Source: Colias croceus (taxonomy: Eukaryota > Arthropoda > Insecta > Lepidoptera > Pieridae). Taken from it: a stretch of DNA of 64,000 bases. The position numbers were made by a program, and so were the translations under genes. This document shows positions 31,978 through 44,269 of this stretch, piece after piece. Each line of letters starts with the position of its first letter. The stretch's first letter is position 1. The notes under the pieces are model-generated. The model was not told the origin of the DNA, did no database searches, and saw only the letters and a list, made by a program, of their open reading frames with translations. The stretch spans positions 9,054,501 to 9,118,500 of the forward strand of contig NC_059548.1 in NCBI RefSeq assembly GCF_905220415.1, read 5' to 3'.

Positions 31978-32445
31978 TACTAACTTAAAGAATGAAGCCT
32001 TGCTTACTAGTTTTTATCCTTATAAAACGCATGATGATATTATTAGGTACCTACACTATTAAAGATTTTATAGCCCTTCATTACCTAGTGGCAAATTAAT
32101 TACCAAGTGAAGGATATAAAAAATAAATAAGGTTCTTTTGCTTATTTTAGAACAAAATAAGTTCGAAATGTCAGTCGATGCCTTCATTTCTGAGAAGCCT
32201 AGATCCAGTAAACAAGTTATGAGATGCGACATCTGAGTTTAATCCTACTTTCTAAGTATGAATATTTATGAGCTACTGCAATATTATTATGGAAACGATT
32301 ATAGATTTTAACATAAATATTTTTAACAAAATAAACTGCCTTAAAATTGTGAGAACTTATGTAAATTTAAACAGGACGAGCAAGAAGGTAGGTTTCAAAT
32401 AATAAAGATTTTATCAAAATCGGTGTATCAAATCTTTATTGTAAA

Positions 32446-32679
32446 CTAGCTTTCCACCCGCAGCTTCGCCCGCGCAGTCAAAGAAAAACCCGCATAGTTC
32501 CTGTTCCCGTGGGATTTCCGGGATAAAACCTATCCTATTTCCCGGGGTAAAAAGTAGCCTGTGTCCTTTCTCAGGTATCAAAATATCTCTATACCAAATT
32601 TCATGCAAATTGGTTCAGTCTAGTAAAGACGTGCTAGACAGACAGAGTTATTTTCGCATATTTATAGTATTAGTATGGA
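32446..32679 (-). mobile_element. Short Helitron, type C
   Basis: Complete minus copy, with the microsatellite reduced to two GACA units. Confidence 0.82.
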
Positions 32680-33271
32680 TAATAAAGATTGTTCAAGCCT
32701 AGGAAGATGATCAGAGACGTGACATGAGATGAGAACATCCTTCGACTACAAACAACCTTCATTACTTTAAGTTTTAACAGTTCGATAAACCCTGTAGGTA
32801 GAAATTAATTTAAATTATATCTATTCTACCTACATATAGACTTCAGGATATACCTAGATATATTATGTGAGTAATGCTAACTTTCAATAGTGATTGTAAA
32901 TCCTGTTGCAAATGAAAAATAATATATTTGCTTTATGATAAATTTAATGTTTTAAATGAGTCAGCAATAGTGAAAGTAAAAACAGGGACAGCAAATGCTC
33001 CTTTCACGACTTTTGTATCAGAAAGTAATATCACAGATAATAATAAAAAACTATGCTAGTAATAAAAAGTGCAAAGTTTTTTTACGGTACAATCTGGTAT
33101 AATCAGATGCAGAATTTATAAAATTTCAGCATTTTATAGTGTTAAAAAGATCAACACATAGATGTTTATTATTACACATTATTTAATATAACTAGCTACT
33201 TTTTAAATATAAAATTTATAAAAATATTGACTTTAAATATTCATAAATTGCATAGAAGTTCTAATACGAAA

Positions 33272-33462
33272 TCTAGGTATACTAATATTATAAAGCTGAA
33301 GAGTTTGTTTGAACGCGCTTATCTCTGAAACTACTGGTCCGATTTGAAAATTTCTTTCGGTGTTAGATAGCCCATTTATCGAGGAAGGCTAAAGGCTATA
33401 TATCATCACGCTAAAACCAACAGGAGCGGAACAATGCGGGTGGAACCGCGGAGCACAGCTAG
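33272..33462 (+). mobile_element. Short Helitron, type A
   Basis: TC to CTAG, lying 90 bp left of the pogo-type element. Confidence 0.82.
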
Positions 33463-33553
33463 TATGTTATATAAAGGCAACACTCACCTGTCTCTAAAGC
33501 ATAGACAATGGATAATTAACGTTTAATATGAACTGAATGATCAAATTCGAGTA

Positions 33554-34836
33554 GGGTAGACTGAGTACGGTTGAAACAATTTCACTTATAACGACCATAA
33601 CTTTGCTCTTTATAACCCGAGCGATGAAAAATATATGTTAAATAAAAGAGCATGTATCTGTCTACTAATAGGCGCAATGATTTTAGTTCCATGTGTATTA
33701 TTTTTTATAGCAGATCAAATTAAAAAAATACATCCGATTGGTTTCAACCGTCCCCATACCAGGGGCGGTTGAAGCAGTGATTGGGGTCAGTTGAAAATAT
33801 GCGAATAATACAAAATATAGCATTAAAATATGTTTTATTGATTGTTTATTTTAAATCTAACAATAATTAAGTAACTCTTTTACAATAAGGTCTTCTCTCT
33901 AATATGGTGACATACAAACAAGACGGAACCTCCGGCCTGAACCTGAACGGACCTACTCCTCATCTTCTGATGATATCTCCTCTTGTATTTTTTTCTTTTT
34001 TGCTTCTTCGGTGTTACTTTTACCTTTTCTTCCATTAAATTTCTTCCTTTTTCCTCTTTCCAATCGCTTCTTCACTTGCTAAGCTCTTGTTCGTTTCAAT
34101 ATTAATTCTTGCTCTTTTCTTATCTCTTCCTTATCTGATCTGTCAGTGTAAATAGTAGACTTCCTGAGTTTTCGCCCTCTTTTATTATACCTTCTATAGT
34201 TATATCCTCTATTATATCCATTTTTTTTATTTTCTGGCTCGCAAGAGTTATCTCGCATTCGAATTTACCTTAGAAGCGATTAATTGTGCTTCTTTGCCGC
34301 TTTTCGCAATGATCTCCGGTTTTCACTTTCCCATATGCGTCTTTGTACTTTGATAAGTATATTTATCTTCCCGAAATCTCTCTTACACGTACTATCGGCA
34401 TCTAAAAACACAAAATATAATTAAAACAATGTTTCAACCGTACCCAAAAAAAATGTTTCAACCGTCCCCAACTCCTACTTTAGGTAAAATACAGTTATAG
34501 TAATAGTAACAACAATGATACACAAAAACTAGTCGCAATGTCATATTCCACAAGATTCACTTCAAACAAAAACGCACTCTTAATACTGTCACTTAAATAG
34601 AAACGCCAATAATTGGAAAAATCTCCAAGCAAAAATACTTACTTTTGGTCATAAAAACATAATAGGGTCTGATAGAATCAGCTGAAGCGCGCGGAGATCG
34701 ACGCAACATTGTGGTTCGTGTTTAGAACAGTTGTGCGCTTCATTTTCCCCTTGGACCCCTAACCCCCCCACCAACGGTTTGCGAGATATTCGTGTTGTTT
34801 CAACCGTCCTTTGTTTCAATCGTACCCAGTCTACCC
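33554..34836 (-). mobile_element. Internally deleted pogo/Tigger-type DNA transposon
   Basis: Ends are 28-bp inverted repeats (33551-33578 and 34812-34839, two mismatches) built on GGGTAGACTG and flanked by TA, the target used by pogo/Tc1-mariner transposases. Copies of GTTTCAACCGTCCC occur inside at about 33740, 34432, 34454 and 34797 as subterminal repeats. The minus strand keeps remnants of transposase start and end, but the catalytic middle is gone. Confidence 0.7.
33950..34312 (-). pseudogene. Transposase remnants (N-terminal HTH and C-terminal tail)
   Basis: Minus-strand 34311-34282 reads SLRKAAKKHN, like the recognition helix region of the pogo/psq DNA-binding domain. From 34190 leftward it reads NKRGRKLRKSTIYTD followed by a Lys/Glu-rich tail, like the extreme C-terminus of Tigger-like transposases, with an in-frame TAG. 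The DDE catalytic domain that should lie between them is absent. The family call is from motif memory. Confidence 0.5.
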
Positions 34837-35903
34837 TACAATGGAAGTTTAGTCTACAATGTGACACAATAATTATTGAGATATTTACAAACATACCTTA
34901 TATTTACGTAATTTAATTATCTATTGTCCGCAATACTTATAAAATTAAACAAGAATTGGCAACAGACTGTAGAATTATATTATTTGTCCGTAAAAATAAT
35001 TTAAATAAACATTGAAAGTTGGAGAAATTGAAGTAAACTAAACTGATAAAAGATATAGGTAAAAAATTGAGTATATTTTTAAGAGAGCCTACCCTCTTGA
35101 ATTCATAAAAACAGGAAGAATTATTTATTATTATTAGCCACTTATAAAAAATGTATGTCATTTCGTTAACATGCTAATAATTTTAATGTCCCTTAAAAAT
35201 CGTACAAATCAGGTCAATAAAGACGAAACCTTTTCTTATAAATAACGGTATAGGTTATATACCGATGTTACAAGATCGAAACCAGAATTATTGACTGCAA
35301 TTTGTAAGAATTGATTAAATTTTTGTTTTGTACGAGTCACATTTGTGTCACATTTTATTGAAACGCGATTTATAAACAATAATCTTTTCAACCGGCTTAC
35401 TCAATTTGAAATCAAAAAAGGTATTTCCTTACCCGTCTAGTTTTATCGTTGTACCAAATTTCATCAAAATGAGTTCAGTGGTTTGAGTGTGAAAGTGTAT
35501 AAGACAAATAGAAATACTTTCGCAATTATAATAACAGTCATCATATTATAGTAACATTAAAACAAAATAATATTAAAACTATCACAAGAAAAAATTATTT
35601 AGAGAAAGTGTTCTTATAAGTCTGCTTCACTGATAGGTTTTATTTACGAAAATAGTTGTTTTTTTTAGGAAAATACTTATCTTTATGTATCCTAATTTTT
35701 TTAATTAAGTAGTTAAAATAACGGCAACTGGAACATTTAATGCACTGACCTCTGTTCCAAGAAGTAATCAAGAATGCCTTTTACTTTCATTGTCCTTGAT
35801 CGAAATTATAATAAGGAAATTGTAAGCAAGAAAGCCTTTTTTAACAAAACTTTTTTTCATAAAACTTTGTAAAGTTTTAATATGTTAATACTATGTCCTA
35901 AGC

Positions 35904-36156
35904 AATTTTTCCGGGATAAAAAGTATCCTATTTTATGCCCAGGATAATAAGGTATAACTATACCAAGTTGCATCGAAATCGAACCGTTAGTTTTCACGTG
36001 ATGCCTTCACAAACAGACAGACAGACAGACAGACAAAAATTTTTTTAATCACATATTTGGGTTTGGTATCGATCCAGTAACACCCCCTGCTATTTATTTT
36101 TCAATATTTTCAATGTACAGAATTGACCCTTCTACAGATTTATTATATGTATAGAT
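35904..36156 (-). mobile_element. Helitron, type E, lacking its CTAG half
   Basis: The 5' part matches 22758-23226; it stops near TTTTTCCGGGATAAAAAG at the left. Confidence 0.75.
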
Positions 36157-36159
36157 TCT

Positions 36160-38298
36160 GTTTTACGTTTTTAACAAATTACGTAAGTTATGTTGTACTT
36201 TTTGAAACAAAATTATAAGTACATACATAAAAGTACATTTCTACAAATAGAAATGCACCATGTAGTTACACTTCATACAAATTCATCGAATGAGTCACAA
36301 GCAGGTTTGGCCGCAAAGTAAGATGCAACATACTTAACGGACCTACTTCTTATGAGAAGTACTTAAAAATTAAATATTTGTTTGAATAATCATTGGACAG
36401 TTAAAGTTTTTAATTTTTTGTTTACATAATGATTGACCTCTTTATGTTTTTAGTGAAGTCTAAATTGAAACTAATTAGTATTCTAAAGCATAAAAGTATA
36501 ATACAAACATATATATAGGATTAAATAATAAATCATACATAATTATGGCAAGCAATATTTCAAGAATACTTTATCGATTCTTGAAAAAATTATGTGTAAA
36601 ATAAATTCATACCTATGTTAGTATCTAAATATGCGTCATGTATTGAAATCCCCTTATTCCGCATCGGTCAACTCAACAAACAAACATGGATGATTTTGCA
36701 AGATTAAAACTGCTTCTAATTAAAGCATTTGATGTACTGATTCGAAAATAATTGGGTTTGATCCCAGAAAATACTAAACAACTTAAGGAATAAAAAAGCC
36801 TGGGCTATTTTTATGTCCATGTTCGAAATATCTAACTGTTTATCAGTTCCTAACTATTTTTTATTATTTAACTAGCTTACCGCCCGCGGCTTCGCCCGCT
36901 TTGTCTAAAACCTAATAAATTGTATACTAAAACCTTCCTCTTGAATCACTATATCTATTAAAAAAACCGCATCAAAATCCGTTGCGTAGTTTTAAAGATT
37001 TAAGCATACAAAGGGACATAGGGACAGAGAAAGCGACTTTGTTTTATACTATGTAGTGATAGTGATTGTCACTGTAACAATTGCATATGAAATGCAAACA
37101 TGATCAAGTACTTACTAGGTATGTCTTACCATCCTTACAAAACAGAACTTTATAAATCTCATCAAGTTTAATTAAAGGCATCAGGTAATTACATTTTGCA
37201 GGACTTTCTCAGGAATTAACAGTGTAAGTAAAATCATAGGTAATATGAGTGTGACTAAACCAACTTTTACAATTAACTCAATGTTTAACAAGTGACTCAC
37301 GGTCACGACTTAATTCATTACTGAGGTTTACATAATTCTTACCTATTGTGGTCAATGTTTTGAAGTTCTTTTATATTATTATACCTATAGGTAGGTAGGT
37401 AGGTGTGTTATGTATTTTATAGAACTATTAGATAAGAATATTATGAATTAGCTGGTCGCCTTCATTTCTATTGATTTAATAGATAAAAGTGTCTGCTCTT
37501 TATTAGGTATAATTCAAGTTGTAAATAAATAAAACATACATTGGGTAGAAAGTTTATTATAACTTGGCGATTCGCTTGCCTATTTAGGTATTTAGAATAT
37601 ATATTTCTGTATTAATTTTGAATTCCTCCATATTGTTATGAACCCAAAAGTCAAAAGCTTGAATAGTCAGTGACCTTTGCACAACTTTTTATATCACTAG
37701 GAAGTGATGACTTCTATTTTGGTAAACTTTGTTATTCATTTCTGAATGCGAAGAATTTGCAAGTTAATCGAAAATACTCCAATAAGTTTTCAATCAAATA
37801 CCTATACATTTTTTAATAACTTTACATTTTGTCCGAATCAAAATACAAATGGCCTTGAATATATTCAAACGTAAAAGTCAAAACGAGTCGCTAAAATTCA
37901 TACTAGATTTTCCATTATGCTAATTGTTCCAAATCAGAATAATATTAGAATTCACGGAATAGGAATAGCTATAACTAAAAAATAAGATATGTTGGATTAC
38001 GATTTAGCAATACATAGTGTTTTTTTACTTAAATTACTGTAAACACTATCTCAAAACGCAGTAAAATTTATTTTCAGAACAGTTGTAGATAGGTATTTAG
38101 GTAATTAAATAAATACAACTTAATGCATGCCGTCAATTTTATTTCATCGAATAGGCACAGGATACCTTAATAGTAGCTAGCGATAATAGAAATAGGTTTA
38201 TTCACAAAATTATATGCTTTATTCAATGTATTGCATCTTGCTAAATCCTAATTTAATGTAGGGGAGGTTGTTTTATATTAAATCGATTAATCCAGTAT
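36160..38298. other. Gene-poor stretch left of the peptide gene
   Basis: One type D Helitron, a short GGTA run near 37390, otherwise AT-rich sequence without supported features. It may hold distal regulation of the peptide gene, but nothing specific is visible. Confidence 0.5.
36872..37059 (-). mobile_element. Short Helitron, type D
   Basis: CTAGCTTACCGCCCGCGGC end and full middle; best copy of its type in minus orientation. Confidence 0.83.
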
Positions 38299-38304
38299 TT
38301 TATT
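38299..38304 (-). terminator. Poly(A) signal of the peptide gene
   Basis: AATAAA on the minus strand about 235 nt after the stop codon. It is the first such hexamer downstream and gives a short 3' UTR suited to a small peptide gene. Confidence 0.45.
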
Positions 38305-38537
38305 TTTACACGTTACAATTCTATCTACAAAAATTCACGACGATCCTTTCAAAACAAAAAAAGAAACCAAACCAAAACACAAATGACCTTTAAAACGACA
38401 AAAAATCCACACATAAAACATTTCAATTCTTCTAAAAACATCATAAAATAAAATACAAAAAATTATGGCCAAATAAAGCATCATAATATTTACCGCAACT
38501 AAATGGCAATCACCACACACTCACACATACAAAATAC

Positions 38538-38735
38538 TTACTGTTGACACGGCACACAAATCATCAAACGTGGCGACACTTTTATATATCCCACAGGACA
38601 TTTATAATCAACAATAACACTACGTTTCGTCCTTCCACTAACACCATTTCTACTAACAACTTCACTTTTATCAATTATAGTTCTGCAATACGCACTCAGA
38701 ATGAACAAAATGAATATTAAGTATATGGACTTCAT
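38538..38735 (-). CDS. Small secreted cytokine-like peptide precursor (GBP/SRP-like)
   Basis: Single-exon 65-aa precursor, start ATG at 38735-38733, stop TAA at 38540-38538. Residues 1-17 are a signal peptide (KSIYLIFILFILSAYC). A polar propeptide follows, then RTKR at residues 35-38, a furin-type cleavage site. The predicted mature peptide is 27 residues with the pattern Cys-Pro-x-Gly-Tyr-Ile-Lys, then eight residues on Cys-Val-Pro-Cys. This resembles the C-terminal active peptides of insect growth-blocking peptide and stress-responsive peptide cytokines, which have C-x-x-G-Y and C-x-P patterns and act in haemocyte and stress signalling. It has a third Cys, which is unusual. The promoter and poly(A) signal fit this start and end. 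The stop codon overlaps a good donor (CA/gtaagt), so a spliced form with another C-terminus is possible. Confidence 0.72.
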   Translation of the reverse strand: MKSIYLIFILFILSAYCRTIIDKSEVVSRNGVSGRTKRSVIVDYKCPVGYIKVSPRLMICVPCQQ

Positions 38736-38755
38736 CTTGCGGCAGTCACCTTTCG

Positions 38756-38790
38756 ACTGAGCGGAGGCAGGTGTGTGGTGATAATTTATA
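38756..38790 (-). promoter_or_regulatory. TATA and initiator of the peptide gene
   Basis: On the minus strand TATAAATT occupies 38790-38783 and an arthropod initiator TCAGT occupies 38760-38756, putting the A (+1) at 38758, 32 bp after the first T of the TATA box. The start codon follows 22 bp later. Spacing is as expected for a focused Pol II core promoter. Confidence 0.7.
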
Positions 38791-38959
38791 ATATATATAA
38801 TGACTCACCAGTGTGAGATGCACGATAACATAATATGGTCAATTCGATTGAGGTGTCATATATATTATGACAAGTTTTAGCGCTATGAGTGTTCCCGTAG
38901 GAGTATTGAACACATATCCCTAAAGAACATATTATAACTACTTACGTAACTAATACGTA

Positions 38960-40187
38960 TAGATAGGGAGGCGAATAGGGGAATTTTCTGCAATACTCGA
39001 GCGTGTCAGTTTAAGATATGAGAGATACCTTAGACCTAATAGAACAACCTTGTAAACTATTTAGTTCTATATGTAGTGACGCGCGCCTAGGATAGACGAT
39101 CAGATTAGTAAAAAAAAATCGATATATTGAAATACTCGAGCGCGTCAGATTAAGATATTGGGGGTTGATTTTAGTGTTTTAAGACTAAATTTAACTAATC
39201 TGACCATAAGTCCTCGACGCCGCCGAGTTATAGGGTCGCGAACTTGTAAAAAAAAAAACGTTAATCCGGCATTCTCGAGCGCGATTGTTTTTATTTTTAT
39301 TTTGAAGAATATAATCTAAAACTTACTAAAACTACAAAATCTGCCGGTTTCCGCATGACCGGAAGTCTGGAGGAGCCATTTCGTCTTCCGAAAAACGCGT
39401 TGCAGCATATAAGTCGCGAACTTTACTTTTTCCAAAAAAGAAGTTTAAATAAACAAAAAAGGTAATTTTATTTTCCAAAAAAAGGTCTCTTTTCATTTTT
39501 GTCCATAATTAAAACTTTTTTTACTTGAAGCATCATAAAACTCAAACTCCCGGTATTTTGAGTACATCTCGAAAACTGAGAGTGTTAAGAAAAATTGATA
39601 TGAAATAACGATGATTAAAAAAAAAACCCCACAAACCTTTTTCGGTCAGATTAAGAGAACCCACCAACATTTTTGTCAGATTAAGAAAATATGCTTTCAG
39701 GATACCGAGATAAACCTCCCCTATGAAAATCTGACGCGCTCGAGTATTTCAAAAGGACTTTTTTTTTCTGCATTTTCAAAAATTCATTGTAACTTATCGT
39801 CACGCCGTAATCGTCAGTTTTTTTAAGGGGAGCTTCCTTGGGGCCTAATTAACACCCCTTCCGAAAATCTGACGCGCTCGAGTAAATTTTTTTTTGTGCA
39901 TTTTTGACGATTTTATATGCCTATCCCCACCACGCAAACCGGCAGATTAGTATACCATTGTTATCAGAGGCACTTGGGGCATACGTAGTATGAATATCTG
40001 ACGCGCTCGAGAATGCCCAAGTTACTGTTTTTTTTACATTTTTGAAAATCCGTACACGCCAAACCCACCGCTAAAATGGTTTTTACCATAGAAGCTTTTC
40101 TTTTCAAAATTATTTTATCTTTCGATTTTGATAAGTCTCGGCGACGCCGTTGAATTACGCCATTTAGCTACCTCGCCTCCCTATCTA
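38960..40187. mobile_element. TIR element with six CTCGAG-centred motifs, unclassified
   Basis: 15-bp perfect inverted termini (TAGATAGGGAGGCGA at 38960 and its complement ending 40187), flanked on both sides by GTA. Inside, the motif AATCTGACGCGCTCGAG occurs six times: reverse-oriented near 38992, 39131 and 39271, and forward near 39728, 39866 and 39995. A linked GTCAGATTAAGA motif occurs near 39004, 39145, 39643 and 39675. No long ORF fits a transposase, so it is probably a non-autonomous DNA transposon with clustered binding sites. Confidence 0.65.
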
Positions 40188-40660
40188 GTAAGGAAAATTG
40201 GGAACCTTGATTGAATTAATTGAGACAAATGATAACTTCTTGGATTCGTTACTTTTATGGAGGGTAAATTTTTAAAGATGGTCTTCATACATTTTATGGC
40301 AACTGATATTGCACTGTTTGAAAACAAGATCATAATGATTATGGTTATACGAAGAATTTAAATTTCTGTAATATAGGTATAAATTTTGCTAAGGTATTTT
40401 GTCTCACGTATATTTTCATAGTTTTTACTTATTGGTTGTAACGATATCAATATATTATAATTTAACACGCCTTCCTATTTAAAGTTTGAACAAGCTGGGC
40501 AAAACCCAGTTCAGCCTAGCCATTACCATTACCTACTTAAATTTTTGAAGTACCTAGTCATTCAAACAAATAAATTTTCATTTCATTTCATTTCAAGTAA
40601 AACTCGACGACCTGTAAAGGGCTGTTATTTTTCCTCACTGGAAATAATACTGCCTTTAGA

Positions 40661-40869
40661 GACCGCCTCCTTGGTACAGTGGTTGATGCGTGAGCGTAAC
40701 ACCGAGGGATCCTGGGTTCGATTCCCGGTTGAGAGGAATGAAAAAAAAATGTCTTGGTCTGGTAGGACACAGAAGGCTGATCACTTATTTTTCCCTAAAG
40801 AAAATCGATCAGTGAAACAGATGTATAATGCATCTGCCCCTTACCCCACTAGGGGACATGGGACTTCAC
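40661..40869 (+). mobile_element. tRNA-derived SINE family 2
   Basis: Head with box A (TGGTACAGTGGTTGATGCG) and box B (GGGTTCGATTCCC), an A-run, then a body ending CACTAGGGGACATGGGACTT. The same body lies on the minus strand at 63463. Confidence 0.75.
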
Positions 40870-40961
40870 TTTTAGAGATCATGGGGTGCTTTGCTACATT
40901 TTTTTAGATTTTATCAAGGGTACAGCCGGAGCAAGCGTTAGTTTAACATGGTTTAACATTA

Positions 40962-41110
40962 TGGTGGGTTCAGACGCTTGCATTCAAAGTGACATTCAAC
41001 CACCACAAGCACGGGCACAAGCATGTTGTTTGTGCATGTTTGTTTGTTTGTACCGTAAGCGCATGGGCTGCTTGCCGGGCTACTTGCCACGCGCCTGAAC
41101 GTACCACTAA
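40962..41110. mobile_element. Possible short MITE
   Basis: GTGGGTTCAGACGC at the left and GCGCCTGAACGTACCAC at the right form a weak inverted pair around a CA/GC-rich interior with the direct repeat ACAAGCA. Ends are only approximate. Confidence 0.35.
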
Positions 41111-41649
41111 ATTTGTCAGAGTTGCGGTTTTTGATGGTTTTCTTTGTCACTAGACAGTGACCCGTTTGCATCTAAATTTCTACGGAAAATATGAAAAACC
41201 CAATTGTTTACATCATTTATGAGTCAAGGTTTTAACAGCATTGTTCTCGTACATACTTAACTTTTTATAAACAAAACTACACCACATACATGAAACGAAA
41301 AATATCGAACATATAATATAGGGTTGCATTAACATAATGTAGGCATGCTCAATCAACTTTATAAATGCTCTGGATATTAATTACCGCCTAAACTTTTAAA
41401 TATGCAATGGTAAAGAATAAAAGTCAGTCAAAAATTTTGCTAGAATTTTTTTATTTATAAGTATCGACGACTCCGGCGCCATTTCCGCATGCTGAAAGAA
41501 TGAAGAGTGGCCAGCAACATGACAGCAATTCCTCAACTTTTAGATTTATTTTTGTTGCTCAATAAATGCTTACCATGAATACGGAGATTTAGCTGTTGAC
41601 TTTTTAATAAATTTAATATATTTCAAAGCTTTTACTTCTTATAAACAAA

Positions 41650-41842
41650 CTAGCTTTCCACCCGTGGCTTCGCCCGGCTTTGTCTCAAATATAATAAATT
41701 ATATATTATAAAAACCTTCCTCTCGAATCACTCTATCTATTAAAAAAAACCGCATCCAAATCCGTTGCTTAGTTTTAAAGATTTAAGTATACAAAGGGAC
41801 ATAGGGACAGAGAAAGCGACTTTGTTTTATACTATGTAGTGA
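41650..41842 (-). mobile_element. Short Helitron, type D
   Basis: Complete minus copy with a slightly altered end hairpin (CACCCGTGGCTTCGCCCGG). Confidence 0.82.
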
Positions 41843-43015
41843 TATAATACACCTAGGTACTCTAAGGAACCGACCAATGACGAATTGCCCATATGTTTAT
41901 ACTCAGAAAAAGTAAAAATTTTAATATACTGTAATATTATTACCAAATATAACTTATACATTTCCTTCTTTTTCTATTACTCCGATATCTTTCTAAAAAA
42001 TTATAAGGAAAATTGCTGACGTAGGTGGATGAGGATCACAATGCCAGACATGATTTCAATTTATATAAAACCCTTGGTATTAAATATATATAGAATTATT
42101 ACGTCCTTTTCTATATCGTTTTCTTAAAATTATGATACATCAGACGGAATCAGAAGGGATTTATGTTCGAACACATCGTTAGATAAATGTACCAATAAAT
42201 AAAATATCATATCTAAAATAGGTAAAGATATTTATAAAACATCTTCATAATTACATTTCATATAATATTTAACTAAATTCTAATCACAGATGAACAATTC
42301 AGACGAATGCAGTTTATTTGTAGCCTATTGAACAGTGCAAATCCCTTCATTAAAAATATAGCTAATTCGGATTAATTTATTGTATTGTTACAGTAGGTAT
42401 ACAAAATAGCTGAATAGGAAATTCGGGAAGTGAGTCTAAATTGTATAAGATTTAATTACATCGTTAGTAAGTTAATTAGAAGTCTAATGGGGCCAACTTG
42501 GAACATCTTTCGAAATATAAATGATTTGTTAAATTTTTATAAACGACGTGCGTCGAATCTCGCCCCGTAATCTCGTTTTTTCTATTCTTTAAAAAAAACA
42601 GTATTTAAAAAGCAACTATATGCTATATAATATATAAAATTAAAATATTTAAAATGATTACTAATCGTTTCACAACTAATGAAAATACAGATACACAATA
42701 GATCACACAGATCACATACACAATACAGACAAAAGCGACAAAAGCAGAACCACAAAAAAATTAGGATATATTTTTTAAGTCATTTAAATTAAATAAAATT
42801 CCTTACTCCGTTAACGGCCTATATACAAAAAAAACACGATGAATCTTCCCAGGAATGCAACCTACAAAGTAAAAGAAATTATTTAACGACTCAATTTATT
42901 GTTCGATCAATCCATACACTAACCATCGAAGAATGTTGATGACGTCACTCCTCTAATCTTGAGAATCCGTTTCCCGTATTAATTCGTGCTTCACGTTACT
43001 TAATACAAAAATTAA

Positions 43016-43366
43016 GGTGGCTCCACATTAGTGCCGTGAATTCACTCGCAAATTCGCGCTGTAAAATCGCAGCAAAAGTTGTACCTTCCACATTCACAGG
43101 ATGCTCGCAGTCGTTCGTGAAACCCGCCGTTAAATAAGAGTGAATGAATGTGAGAGAAATGGACCTAGAAACTGCTGCTAAAATCACAATATTACTACTA
43201 CTATATAGGTAAACACTGCGTAAAGGAGGCGCGAATCCTTTATCGTGGGACACGCTACCGACTCTGATCGGAGAACAGACGCGAACACTGGTGAACATCG
43301 CGAAAATCATCCACATTCACGTTCACAACTGTTCACTGAGATTCACGGCACGAATGTGGAGCCACC
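43016..43366. mobile_element. 351-bp MITE
   Basis: 26-bp inverted ends (GGTGGCTCCACATT and its complement AATGTGGAGCCACC, one mismatch over the arm). Inner copies of ATTCAC and GTTCAC lie near both ends. An ORF inside it is incidental. The target duplication is not clear. Confidence 0.75.
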
Positions 43367-43921
43367 ATTATGTTGAGGTAAAGCTGAAGGATGAGATCGA
43401 TCCTAATATAAAGATTTAATGAGCTGATGCGTTCATGGTTCGAAAATGTCACTTGTATCCGCGAATGATCGAACATTTCTCGCCCAAGGCAGAACTAGAT
43501 TTAGAAGAGCAACTATAGAGTTCTTCCTGGCTTTTATGTGTGGAGATTGCTTTCCCGTGGCACATGACGTATTTGGACGTTTCAAATGAACTAATAGCAG
43601 CCTTGTTGAATGAATAAATGAATGAATGAATAAATGCTTGAGTATGAAGAAGTATATTGTAGGTCCTTAGTAATATTGTATTTTTTTATGGAAGTAATTC
43701 TTCTAATTCCTGGCGGACATTGAAAACAATATCGTAAAATAATGATGACTGAATGAAGGTAAAAGCTAATAAAATTATGAAGACTGTACTCTGCATAAAA
43801 CCTAAAAAGATAACATGAAAAATACTTTCTTTCTTTCAAATATGAAATGCTGTCCATCTTCCAATGATGGTGTTACACTTAATTATTTTCAAATTCAAAT
43901 AATTTAATGTCGCATAGTTTA

Positions 43922-44269
43922 TCTATACTAATATACTAATAATATTATAAAAAGGAAAGGTTTGTAATTAATAATTATGTATGTATGTATGGTTTTCACG
44001 CATAAACTACTGGACCGATTTCAAAAATTCTTTCACCATTAGAAAGCTGCATCTTCACTGAGCAACATAGGCTATATTTCATTTTCAAAAAAATTAGAGA
44101 TCCTTACCAAAAATGCAATAATGTAACCCAAGGTGTAAAAAAAATCCTTAATAAAAATTCTGTCATCGCGTGCGCTGCGGAATCTATTCCTTGAAGTACG
44201 AGGATGGTTCTTATGAAAAAAAAAACGTAAACATGTAGGTACCACGGGCGAAGCCAGGGCGGACCGCTA
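43922..44269 (+). mobile_element. Helitron, type B, long/chimeric
   Basis: It starts like 22368 but carries an extra 160 bp in the middle (AAAGCTGCATCTTCACTGAG) before the normal type B end. Confidence 0.72.

Noticed and set aside
39611..39826. 71-codon ORF within the 1.2-kb TIR element
   Set aside because: It spans one of the inverted motifs and low-complexity T/A runs; not a plausible transposase part.
40545..40907. 120-codon ORF
   Set aside because: It crosses the tRNA-derived SINE head and body; an artefact of the repeat.
42996..43316. 106-codon minus ORF
   Set aside because: It lies inside the 351-bp MITE and includes one of its inverted ends.
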